DNA of 8,276 nucleotides from JAGXLC01 sp964472385 (GTDB lineage Bacteria; Bacteroidota; Bacteroidia; Bacteroidales; UBA12077): the NCBI GenBank assembly GCA_964472385.1, contig CAYYLT010000152.1, positions 1 through 8,276 on the forward strand, in the 5' to 3' direction. The notes under the pieces were generated by a model that was not told where the DNA came from, did not search any database, and was given only the letters and a program-made list of their open reading frames with translations. The position numbers and the translations under genes were made by a program. How positions within the stretch are numbered: the first letter of the stretch is position 1; every line of letters begins with the position of its first letter. This document shows positions 1-6,713 of this stretch, in pieces.

Positions 1-393
1 AAAGCCGACGACGTAGCCGCCTACTTCGAGGCTTTCGCAACGTAGCATATGCCCATAAATTGGCGCACTCGGAAAAAATGCATCAAAATAAAAAATTTGG
101 CGCATAATAAGTAAAGCACTAGTATTCTTTCGTTTATAAATGATTTTTCATTTTTTATGAACAATACAGGCTAATTATGGTCTGTCTGTAATTTCAAGTG
201 TTTGTTTTATAAGATTCAAATTCGAGGCGTGTGAAAAATATTGCTTGATTAGAGGTTTGGGTCGTTTCAAATGTCATAGGCCAATATTATTTAGACTGAT
301 TCAATATAATTAAAATATTTTCCCCGAAGAGGGCAATTTATTAATTTTACGATTTCAAATCAGATTGGTAATCGCTTAAAAAGAGGGTTAGTT
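1..393. other. Non-coding left flank with repeat-like block
   Basis: I see no convincing gene here. The first 50 bases are G/C-richer than the rest and contain the blocks CTACTTCG, GGCTTT and GTAGCATAT, which recur in the same order near the right end of the window. Beyond about base 60 the DNA is A/T-rich, with stops in all frames. An 8-base direct repeat, TTGGCGCA, occurs at 60-67 and 97-104. A short A/T-rich hairpin, AAATGA-TTTT-TCATTT (138-153), is followed by a few T residues, but its stem is too weak to call a terminator. The promoter of the DUF362 gene must lie in this stretch, but no full TAnnTTTG element is convincing; TAATTTTA near 340-350 matches only partly. Confidence 0.6.
21..50 (+). 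repeat. Dispersed repeat-like block, left copy
   Basis: The segment reads CTACTTCG-a-GGCTTT-cgcaac-GTAGCATAT. The same three blocks occur at 8178-8210 with spacers of 2 and 8 bases instead of 1 and 6. CTAC at the left and GTAG at the right are complementary, and GTAG-ccgc-CTAC (13-24) can form a second small hairpin, so the unit resembles a palindromic intergenic element. With only two copies in view, whether it is a family repeat is inferred. Confidence 0.45.
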
Positions 394-1314
394 ATGAAAA
401 GAAGAGATTTTTTGAAAAAGAGCCTAAGTGCTGGTATATTTGCCGGTTCAGCGGCATCCTTGGGTACAGGTCAAATATTCGCCAATACAGCAAACAATAA
501 CGCGCTCCCATATGACCTGGTGGCCATTAAAGATGGCACACCTGATAAAATGTTTGACCGGGCAATGGAAGCCATGGGTGGAATGAAAAATTTTGTTAAA
601 CCCGGCCAGAAAGTAGTGGTTAAACCCAATATTGGTTGGGATGTAAGTCCGGAAAGGGCAGGTAACACCAATCCCAAACTGATCAAAAGGATCGTTGAAC
701 ATTGTTTTGAAGCAGGTGCTTCCAAGGTATATGTATTTGATCATACTTGTGATGAATGGCGTAAAACCTATGATACCAGCGGTATTGAAAAATCCGCCAA
801 AGATGCCGGTGCTACTGTTGCTCCCGGGAATACCGAAAGTTATTATCAAAAAGTAACCATTCCAAAGGGTAAAAAATTAAAAGAAGCCAAAGAACATGAA
901 TTAATCCTTGAATCGGATGTTTTTATCAATGTTCCCATTTTGAAAAACCATAATTCCGCACGACTGACAATTGCCATGAAGAACCTTATGGGTATTGTCT
1001 GGGACAGGGGATACTGGCACAGAAATGATTTGCATCAATGCATAGCAGATTATGTGTCTTACAGAAAACCCGACCTCAACATTGTGGACGCTTATCGCGT
1101 GATGCGAAGAAACGGCCCGAGAGGCGTATCAACCAATGATGTAGCGCTTATGAAATATCAGATCATCTCAGATGATATTGTTGCAGCCGATGCAGCTTCA
1201 GCTAAAATCTTCGGGAAGGAAATCGAAGAGGTAGCCCACATAAATATTGCAGGAGAGAGCGGTTATGGAGAAGAAGATCTTTCCAAACTCAATGTCGGTC
1301 GAATAAAAGTATAA
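394..1314 (+). CDS. Tat-exported DUF362 domain protein
   Basis: This 306-residue protein belongs, by resemblance, to the DUF362 family, whose biochemical role is unsettled and which is often found with or fused to 4Fe-4S ferredoxin domains. The N-terminus MKRRDFLKKS carries a twin-arginine motif (R3, R4, F6, L7), followed by a hydrophobic stretch to about residue 25 and a plausible cleavage site after A30. This predicts export of the folded protein, perhaps with a cofactor. Family-like segments are KPNIGW (77-82), NTNP (91-94), FDHTC (115-119) and a long conserved block at 179-200 containing PILKNH and AMKNLMG. Cysteines C104, C119 and C216 are too scattered to form a standard ferredoxin cluster, so any electrons probably come from a partner; the next gene, a membrane iron-sulfur protein, is the obvious candidate. 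The ATG has a usable SD (AAGAGG, 381-386). The family call is confident; function and substrate are unknown. Confidence 0.88.
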   Translation: MKRRDFLKKSLSAGIFAGSAASLGTGQIFANTANNNALPYDLVAIKDGTPDKMFDRAMEAMGGMKNFVKPGQKVVVKPNIGWDVSPERAGNTNPKLIKRIVEHCFEAGASKVYVFDHTCDEWRKTYDTSGIEKSAKDAGATVAPGNTESYYQKVTIPKGKKLKEAKEHELILESDVFINVPILKNHNSARLTIAMKNLMGIVWDRGYWHRNDLHQCIADYVSYRKPDLNIVDAYRVMRRNGPRGVSTNDVALMKYQIISDDIVAADAASAKIFGKEIEEVAHINIAGESGYGEEDLSKLNVGRIKV

Positions 1315-1387
1315 TCCTAAACCAGATAAATATCAAATTTATAGGTATTTGCATTTGATTAAAGCCATATCATTTTATGAAACGTCC

Positions 1388-1440
1388 ATGAACTTCATTA
1401 ATCATAAATTACGCACAGGCAAATGATTAAAAAAGTTCAT
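1388..1440 (+). promoter_or_regulatory. Large stem-loop in leader of the iron-sulfur gene
   Basis: ATGAACTT (1388-1395) is exactly complementary to AAGTTCAT (1433-1440), and TTAATCAT (1398-1405) is exactly complementary to ATGATTAA (1423-1430). The two helices are separated by a symmetrical 2x2 mismatch (CA opposite AA), giving a nearly continuous 18-bp stem with a 17-base loop (1406-1422). No T tract follows, so it is not itself a terminator. The loop contains GCACA (1413-1417), complementary to TGTGC (1455-1459) at the foot of the downstream terminator, so an alternative pairing is conceivable. It could instead be a dyad operator for a protein. The structure is visible in the sequence; the regulatory role is inferred. 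Confidence 0.55.
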
Positions 1441-1456
1441 CGGGAGTTTCTGAATG

Positions 1457-1480
1457 TGCCAAAATTTTTGGCATTTTTTT
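1457..1480 (+). terminator. Rho-independent terminator or attenuator before the iron-sulfur gene
   Basis: TGCCAAAA (1457-1464) and TTTTGGCA (1466-1473) are perfect inverted arms, folding realistically as a 6-bp stem with a 5-base loop, followed directly by seven T residues (1474-1480). It lies 142 bases after the DUF362 stop and 21 bases before the likely ATG of the next gene. That is too close to leave room for a new promoter, so transcripts of the downstream gene probably read through it. This suggests a partial terminator or attenuator rather than a plain gene end. Confidence 0.6.
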
Positions 1481-1501
1481 AACGACAAAAATTTTAAACA
1501 G

Positions 1502-3136
1502 ATGAAATACAAAACGCTTAAGCGAATAAGGGTTGTCATCTCACTGGTATTTCTAACTGTTTTGGGATTGTTTTTTCTGGATTTTGCTGATGCATTCCCC
1601 CCTAAATTTATTAGGGGGGCGGTTTTTTTGCAGTTTATCCCTTCTGTGCTGAAATTTTTCAATGTTTTTTCATGGATCGCTGCAGGTTTTATCGTCATAC
1701 TGATCTTAACACTGCTATTCGGCAGGGTTTATTGCTCAACTATTTGTCCTTTAGGTATTTTACAGGATGTCATAAGCTATGTAAAGCTTAAAATTTTCCG
1801 CAAGAAGAAAAGATATCGTTACCGTTATTTAAAGTCATATCGGTGGCTTCGTTATCCCATACTTATCATAGCCACAGGGTTTCTGCTGAGCGGCAGCATT
1901 ATAATTTTCTCGTTGCTGGATCCTTACAGCGTTTTCGGGAGAATTATATCAGATCTGTTCAGTCCCCTATTAACCCAGGGAAACAATTTAATTGCCGGTA
2001 TATTGAATCAATATGATATATACGCTTTATATCACATTGATCCATATCCGCCGCATGCGGGCATCATGTCCGTTTCAATCGGCTTCTTGCTCTTAGTAAC
2101 CTGGCTGTCACTAACGAAAGGCAGATTATACTGCAATACCGTTTGCCCGGTAGGTACTTTTTTGGGATTGGTGTCCAAAGTTGCCCTTTACAAAATCAGG
2201 TTAAATCCTCATACCTGCACCAAATGCGGTTTATGTGAGAAAGCTTGCAAAGGCGGTTGCATTGAAACCCAATCTCAGCAGGTAGACTTTTCAAGATGTG
2301 TGGGATGTTTCAACTGCCTGCAAGTTTGCCCGTTTTCAAGTGCTGAATATAGCTTAAATCCTATATATTTTTCATCTAAAACCAAGGTGAACCAAGAATC
2401 GGAAGATGTTGTCACTGCAGATGCTTATGCCGCTCCCCGGGAAAAATCATCTAAAGTCAATGTTGACAACAGCAAACGAAACTTTTTAGCAGGGCTGGCT
2501 ATGGCATTCCTGGGGTTAAGCCGGGTAAGCAGAGCACAGGAACTGGTTTCATACAATGCAACCACCCCTGTTAAAAGGGAAAATCCCATATCCCCTCCCG
2601 GAGCAGGCTCAACAAAAGATTTTAACAAATCTTGTACCGCTTGCCATCTATGCGTAAACGTATGTCCCACAGGCGTACTGCAGCCTTCAATATTGGAATA
2701 TGGACTACAGGGACTTATGCAGCCACGTATGGATAATCATGCGGGATTTTGCAATTACGACTGCACCGTATGTACCGAGGTGTGCCCAACAGGTGCCCTC
2801 CTGCCCCTTCAGCTCAAAGACAAACAAATAACACAGCTTGGAAAATCCTACTTTGTAAAAGAAAACTGTATCGTGGAAACAGAAGGTACCGACTGCGGAT
2901 CCTGTTCCGAACACTGCCCTACCAAAGCCGTTTATATGGTGGACTATAAAAACGGATTGAAAATTCCCGAAGTCAACAATGACATCTGCGTCGGCTGCGG
3001 GGCTTGTGAATACGCCTGTCCCACTCACCCCTATAAGGCTATATACGTGGATGGGAATCCGGTACATGTGCAGGTAAAAAAGCAACAACAAGAAAAAGTT
3101 AAGGTAGAAGAACAAGAAGAGGATTTTCCTTTCTAA
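1502..3136 (+). CDS. NapH/NapG-like fused membrane 4Fe-4S protein
   Basis: This 544-residue protein joins a NapH-type polytopic membrane half to a NapG-like ferredoxin half. Membrane segments lie near residues 8-28, 53-74, 117-139 and 186-203. Each helix pair ends in a C-x3-CP motif (C78/C82 and C211/C215), typical of NapH/NosR-type quinol-linked proteins. Two ferredoxin clusters follow (C239/242/245/249 and C266/269/272/276). A hydrophobic stretch starting KRNFL (325-342) resembles a degenerate Tat signal or anchor. Four further clusters come after it: C378/381/384/388, C417/421/424/428, C456/465/468/472 and C496/499/502/506. The tail is charged and glutamine-rich. The expected role is moving electrons from membrane quinol to a periplasmic acceptor, possibly the DUF362 neighbour; this is inferred. 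The reading frame is open from an ATG at 1454, but those 16 extra codons cover a terminator hairpin and do not look family-like, so I prefer the ATG at 1502, although it lacks a clear SD. I assign no nap gene name. Confidence 0.85.
   Translation: MKYKTLKRIRVVISLVFLTVLGLFFLDFADAFPPKFIRGAVFLQFIPSVLKFFNVFSWIAAGFIVILILTLLFGRVYCSTICPLGILQDVISYVKLKIFRKKKRYRYRYLKSYRWLRYPILIIATGFLLSGSIIIFSLLDPYSVFGRIISDLFSPLLTQGNNLIAGILNQYDIYALYHIDPYPPHAGIMSVSIGFLLLVTWLSLTKGRLYCNTVCPVGTFLGLVSKVALYKIRLNPHTCTKCGLCEKACKGGCIETQSQQVDFSRCVGCFNCLQVCPFSSAEYSLNPIYFSSKTKVNQESEDVVTADAYAAPREKSSKVNVDNSKRNFLAGLAMAFLGLSRVSRAQELVSYNATTPVKRENPISPPGAGSTKDFNKSCTACHLCVNVCPTGVLQPSILEYGLQGLMQPRMDNHAGFCNYDCTVCTEVCPTGALLPLQLKDKQITQLGKSYFVKENCIVETEGTDCGSCSEHCPTKAVYMVDYKNGLKIPEVNNDICVGCGACEYACPTHPYKAIYVDGNPVHVQVKKQQQEKVKVEEQEEDFPF
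1597..1629 (+). terminator. Terminator-like hairpin inside the iron-sulfur gene
   Basis: Six C plus TAA (1597-1605) pairs perfectly with TTA plus six G (1611-1619) across the 5-base loop ATTTA, giving nine base pairs of which six are G-C. After CGG comes a T7 run (1623-1629). It lies within codons 32-43 of the iron-sulfur protein, between membrane helices 1 and 2. By shape it is the strongest intrinsic-terminator candidate in the window. Translating ribosomes would normally mask it; if translation failed early it would cut transcription, giving polarity or attenuation. Whether it terminates in vivo is inferred. Confidence 0.5.
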
Positions 3137-3264
3137 TCCAAATTATAAATCAATCATCTTGTCCCCATTTACTTTTGTATACAGGAGCTGCTGAAAAACA
3201 AAAAAAACTTAAAAGCAACAGGATATTCATATACATTGTTTCAGCAAACCCTAACTTTAAGGCA
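3137..3264. other. Convergent intergenic region with inverted GCTGAAA/TTTCAGC
   Basis: This gap separates two convergent genes and should contain both 3' ends. GCTGAAA (3190-3196) and TTTCAGC (3239-3245) are perfect inverted arms 42 bases apart. On the - strand an eight-T run corresponds to the A-run near 3200-3207, preceded by a weak CTTAAA/TTTAAG pairing. A classical compact terminator is not visible for either gene. Confidence 0.4.
3239..3252 (+). repeat. 14-base motif shared with the right end of the window
   Basis: TTTCAGCAAACCCT occurs here and again at 8254-8267, both times in non-coding DNA. A partial copy in the opposite direction, TGCTGAAAAA, is at 3189-3198 and matches the complement of 8252-8261. 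This could be the end of a small mobile or palindromic element, but two copies are not enough to define one. Confidence 0.35.
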
Positions 3265-3993
3265 TCAGGTATGCCGGTTTCTTCGGTAGATCATATAAAG
3301 CGTAGATAATAAAACAATAATCCCCGGTATATACAACCACCAGTGAAATACATCGGGAATATACTTTCTGGTAAGCTTTTGAATATCAATAAATAGCGCA
3401 TTAACTGTTTCAGCATCTCCTGCAATATGGTTGAAAAGGTAGGTAACATAATCCCATATAAAAGATACGAAAATCACAAATGCCCCTGCAAGCAATCCCA
3501 GCCACTCCCTGAGTTCAAGATAAAAGGAATAATGGCTCCTCCGATTAAAGTGCCGTATGATCAAAGCCGTTAAGATCATCACTATGGATGCGATAATCGG
3601 AGCGATTACCGGACCTGTCCACAACAGGGGGATTAAAAACAGAATATCCCAGGTGAAAAATGATTCCGGCCAGTTTAAAAGCAGTTTCAGAAAAACATAG
3701 TAGAAAATATCCCATACAGCAAAGATAAAAAGGAAACTGGCAAATCGCTGCAAAAAATTTTTTGTTGCGATCAACGCCACACTTATGATCATAACTAAAG
3801 AAGCCAATTCCCTTAATAATTCCGTTGAGGCAATCCGGGGATCAACAAATTTAATGGGAAAGGAAAAACCATCTGAATAATAAATGGAACGTAAATAGAC
3901 AACAATTGAACTCTCAAAAAAACCCATGGCAATGCCAAAAACAAGCAGCCATAGCAATTGAAGGTTATTATTCCGCTTTTCCTTCATATCCAT
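3265..3993 (-). CDS. Unrecognised six-helix membrane protein
   Basis: I do not recognise a named family beyond conserved hypothetical membrane proteins. From the ATG at 3993 it has 242 residues with about six hydrophobic helices (near 11-33, 58-76, 83-106, 121-146, 163-186 and 217-235) and a basic C-terminal end. Notable features are VWDIFYYVF (93-101) followed by LLNWP (105-109) and FFTWDILFLIPLLW (112-125). These are rich in aromatic and acidic residues at helix ends and look conserved rather than random, suggesting an integral membrane function with buried polar residues. The frame stays open to an upstream ATG at 4059, adding 22 residues, but that extension is A/T-rich and unlike a membrane protein start, and neither ATG has an SD, so the start is uncertain (3993, 3987 or 4059). 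It converges on the iron-sulfur gene and diverges from mutS2; no functional link to either is evident. No function is assigned. Confidence 0.75.
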   Translation of the reverse strand: MDMKEKRNNNLQLLWLLVFGIAMGFFESSIVVYLRSIYYSDGFSFPIKFVDPRIASTELLRELASLVMIISVALIATKNFLQRFASFLFIFAVWDIFYYVFLKLLLNWPESFFTWDILFLIPLLWTGPVIAPIIASIVMILTALIIRHFNRRSHYSFYLELREWLGLLAGAFVIFVSFIWDYVTYLFNHIAGDAETVNALFIDIQKLTRKYIPDVFHWWLYIPGIIVLLSTLYMIYRRNRHT

Positions 3994-4060
3994 AAAAATA
4001 TTTTTTAAATTCAACGGAAAAAAATCACTATTATGATCGAAACAACCTGGATTATTCATG

Positions 4061-4133
4061 ACAAGGTAAAATATATCAGTCTTGTTGATAGTTATAACCT
4101 GTAGTATTCACAAAAAAATGAACAAGACCTTGT
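4061..4133. promoter_or_regulatory. Inverted repeat in divergent promoter region (possible operator)
   Basis: GTCTTGTT (4079-4086) and AACAAGAC (4121-4128) are perfect 8-base inverted arms. ACAAGGT (4061-4067) is likewise complementary to ACCTTGT (4127-4133). The right arm, ACAAG-AC-CTTGT (4122-4133), is also a small palindrome in its own right. The structure lies between the - strand membrane gene and mutS2, where their promoters should be, so a repressor or activator site is possible. No consensus promoter could be placed on either strand here. The repeats are visible; operator function is inferred. Confidence 0.4.
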
Positions 4134-4198
4134 AAACCGAAGAATATTAGCATTTTGCTGCTTTTATTCATAGACAAAAATCCAAATTTATTGCAGGC

Positions 4199-6679
4199 GT
4201 GTTATATCCAAAAAATTTTGAAGCAAAAATAGGGTTTGATAAGATCAGGCAGAAGATAAAGGGTTATTGTCTGAGTGACCTGGGGAAAGAAAAGACTGAC
4301 CAGATTAAATTTTCCGGTTCTCCCCGGTTTATTGAAATGTTGATCTCTCAGGTTTCTGAATTCATGGATATGCTCCGGATGGAAGTAAACTTTCCGCTCG
4401 ACCATTGTATCAATATGCGGAAACCGCTTGAGAAAATCAGAATAGAGGGAACCTATATGGAGCAGGAAGAAATCTATAATCTCAGTCTCACTCAGGGGAC
4501 GCTTAAAAATATCCTTACCTTTTTTAAAAAACAAACTCATATAGACAACTATCCCACACTGTATCGATTAACCGGGAATATCAAAATCTATCCTTTTATC
4601 TCGGAACGTATTGATCAGATCCTTAACAACAAAGGTGAGATTAAGGATCATGCATCTCCCACATTAAAAAAACTCAGGGAAGAAATTACAGGAAAAAAAT
4701 CGGCTGTGTCCTCAAGGATTGATAAGATATTTGATCAATTGAAGCAACAAGGTATATTAGCAGAAGATGCTTCACTGGCCATTCGTGGTGGAAGGGCGGT
4801 CATACCCATTGATAACAGTTTAAAGCGGAAGATCAATGGCCTGATCCAGGATGAATCGGCTTCCGGAAAAACAGTATATATCGAACCCGCAGAGATCGTA
4901 GAATTAAACAATCACATTAAAGAACTCAGATACGAGGAAAGACGGGAGATTATAAAAATACTGAGGATATTTGCCGAAGACATCAGGCCCTATCTGGATG
5001 ATCTGTTGAGCAGCAATGATTTTTTGGGAACAATTGACTTTATCCGGGCTAAAGCCCTTTTCTCCAGAGACATAAAAGCGGTTAAACCTGCTATCATTAA
5101 TTATCCGCATATACGGTGGATTCAGGCAGTTCACCCCCTGTTATACCTAAATTTCAGAAAAGAAAATCGCAAAGTAATACCCCTGGATATAGCCCTGGAC
5201 AGGAAAAAACAAAGGATCTTGTTAATCAGCGGACCCAATGCCGGCGGGAAATCTGTCTGCCTTACCACTACCGGTTTAATCCAATATATGTTCCAATGCG
5301 GTTTGCCGGTCCCCCTTCAATCAGGTTCAGAAATGGGTATCTTTCAAAAGCTTTTCATTCATATCGGTGATGATCAATCTATTGAAAATGACCTCAGTAC
5401 TTATAGTTCACACCTGTTAAATATGAAAAATTTCCTCAAATATGCTGATGCCAACTCCCTAATCCTTATCGATGAATTTGGAGCAGGTACTGAGCCTGTG
5501 TTGGGCGGTGCCATTGCCGAAGCCATCCTGGGCAGGTTGAACCACAATCGCACCATCGGTATGATTACCACACACTATTCCAACCTAAAACACTTTGCAT
5601 CCTCCACCGAAGGTATCGAAAACGGAGCCATGCTTTTTGACACTGACAGGATGTCACCCCTATATCAGTTGACCATTGGAGAACCAGGAAGTTCTTTTGC
5701 TTTTGAAATCGCAAAAAAAATCGGGCTCCCCCAACACGTACTCCAAAATGCTGCCCGTAAAGTGGGCAGCAAACACATTAATTTCGACAAAAATCTGAAA
5801 AATATTATCAGGGATAAACGGTATTGGGAGAAAAAGCGCGAATCTATAAAACAGAAGGAAAAAAATCTGGATAAAACCCTGGAGGAATATGCTGAAATAT
5901 TGCAAAAAGCCCGGAATATAGAAAAAGAAGTTAAAAAGAAGGCAGAAGCGGAAGCCAAAGAACTGCTGGATCATGTCAATAAAGAGATAGAAAATACCAT
6001 CAGAAAAATTAAGGAGAGTAACGCCGAAAAGGAAAAAACCCAAAAAATCCGCAGATCATTTGAGCAATTTAAAAACCAACAATTCGAACATTTAAGAAAT
6101 GGAACCATAGAAGACAAACTCCAGTGGATCTATAAAGAAAAACAGCGTTTGAATAATCCGTATCCGATAACCCCGTCATCCGAAAAGAAAAAGGAGCAGG
6201 AAGAAAACCAATTGCACAAAGGAAATAAAGTAAGATTAAAAGATAGAGAAGCAGTAGGCGAAGTAATGGATCTTAATGATCGAAGTGCGCTGGTTGGATT
6301 CGGAAATATGCTGACTACCATTAAGTATGACCAGTTGGAAAGAATCAGTGAAGATGAATACCGGAAAAAGACAAAAGAAAATACACCAATGACCGGAAGG
6401 CAATACTTTGACCTGGGCAAAAGGAAAATGGAATTCCATCCTGAAATAGACATAAGAGGAGAACGCGCAGAGGAAGCGCTTCAAAAAGTTAAGGATTTTA
6501 TCGATGAAGCCATGGTTATTAACATGGACCGGGTACGTATCTTGCATGGTAAAGGAAATGGTATACTCCGCCAGATGATCAGAAATTACCTGGATACGGT
6601 CGATCTGGTTAAACAATACAAAGATGAACATCTCGAATTTGGGGGCTCAGGTATTACAGTAGTTGAATTTGATCGCTAA
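4199..6679 (+). CDS. mutS2: Endonuclease MutS2
   Basis: This 826-residue MutS2 homologue lacks the N-terminal mismatch-recognition domain of MutS. In order it has a helical core and clamp region (about 1-330, with the family-like stretch SASGKTVYIEP); an ABC-type ATPase with Walker A GPNAGGKS (345-352), signature-like STYSS (from 400) and Walker B LILIDE (D425, E426); a charged coiled coil (about 526-640); a small KOW/SH3-like domain (about 673-719); and a C-terminal Smr domain with DIRG (751-754) and HGKGNG (783-788). In other bacteria MutS2 either suppresses homologous recombination (Helicobacter) or splits or rescues collided ribosomes (Bacillus, where it is also called RqcU); the sequence cannot say which applies here. 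All ATPase motifs are intact. The start is a GTG giving MLYPKNFE, the usual beginning in related proteins; no in-frame ATG lies between it and the upstream stop at 4148. The only SD-like AGG is too close to the GTG to help. Confidence 0.95.
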   Translation: MLYPKNFEAKIGFDKIRQKIKGYCLSDLGKEKTDQIKFSGSPRFIEMLISQVSEFMDMLRMEVNFPLDHCINMRKPLEKIRIEGTYMEQEEIYNLSLTQGTLKNILTFFKKQTHIDNYPTLYRLTGNIKIYPFISERIDQILNNKGEIKDHASPTLKKLREEITGKKSAVSSRIDKIFDQLKQQGILAEDASLAIRGGRAVIPIDNSLKRKINGLIQDESASGKTVYIEPAEIVELNNHIKELRYEERREIIKILRIFAEDIRPYLDDLLSSNDFLGTIDFIRAKALFSRDIKAVKPAIINYPHIRWIQAVHPLLYLNFRKENRKVIPLDIALDRKKQRILLISGPNAGGKSVCLTTTGLIQYMFQCGLPVPLQSGSEMGIFQKLFIHIGDDQSIENDLSTYSSHLLNMKNFLKYADANSLILIDEFGAGTEPVLGGAIAEAILGRLNHNRTIGMITTHYSNLKHFASSTEGIENGAMLFDTDRMSPLYQLTIGEPGSSFAFEIAKKIGLPQHVLQNAARKVGSKHINFDKNLKNIIRDKRYWEKKRESIKQKEKNLDKTLEEYAEILQKARNIEKEVKKKAEAEAKELLDHVNKEIENTIRKIKESNAEKEKTQKIRRSFEQFKNQQFEHLRNGTIEDKLQWIYKEKQRLNNPYPITPSSEKKKEQEENQLHKGNKVRLKDREAVGEVMDLNDRSALVGFGNMLTTIKYDQLERISEDEYRKKTKENTPMTGRQYFDLGKRKMEFHPEIDIRGERAEEALQKVKDFIDEAMVINMDRVRILHGKGNGILRQMIRNYLDTVDLVKQYKDEHLEFGGSGITVVEFDR

Positions 6680-6694
6680 AATTTATTATATTTG
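6663..6694 (+). promoter_or_regulatory. Candidate Bacteroidota-type promoter
   Basis: TATATTTG (6687-6694) fits the TAnnTTTG -7 element known from Bacteroides. A TTG at 6663-6665, 21 bases upstream, could be the -33 element. A start near 6700 would leave a very short leader before the TTG start codon at 6714. The element overlaps the 3' end of mutS2. A/T-rich DNA gives chance matches, and readthrough from mutS2 remains possible. Confidence 0.4.
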
Positions 6695-6713
6695 AGAAAA
6701 AAATTTCGCCATT

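Noticed and set aside
1..45. Open frame KADDVAAYFEAFAT followed by a stop, possibly the C-terminus of an upstream gene
   Set aside because: Only 14 codons are in view, and the stretch coincides with the repeat-like block shared with the right end, which is not open in the equivalent frame there.
138..156. AAATGA-TTTT-TCATTT hairpin with T residues, a possible terminator of a gene to the left
   Set aside because: The six-pair stem is almost all A-T and no upstream gene is visible to terminate.
448..849. Long open frame on the - strand opposite the DUF362 gene
   Set aside because: It lies entirely within a well-supported gene, has no family resemblance, and is a shadow of the opposite-strand codon pattern.
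2705..3115. 136-codon open frame on the - strand opposite the iron-sulfur gene
   Set aside because: The + strand product has regularly spaced cysteine clusters in this stretch, so the - strand frame is a shadow.
5660..6043. Phenylalanine-rich - strand frame that looks like a membrane protein
   Set aside because: It is the complement of the lysine-rich coiled coil of MutS2; AAA/GAA codons read as TTT/TTC on the other strand.
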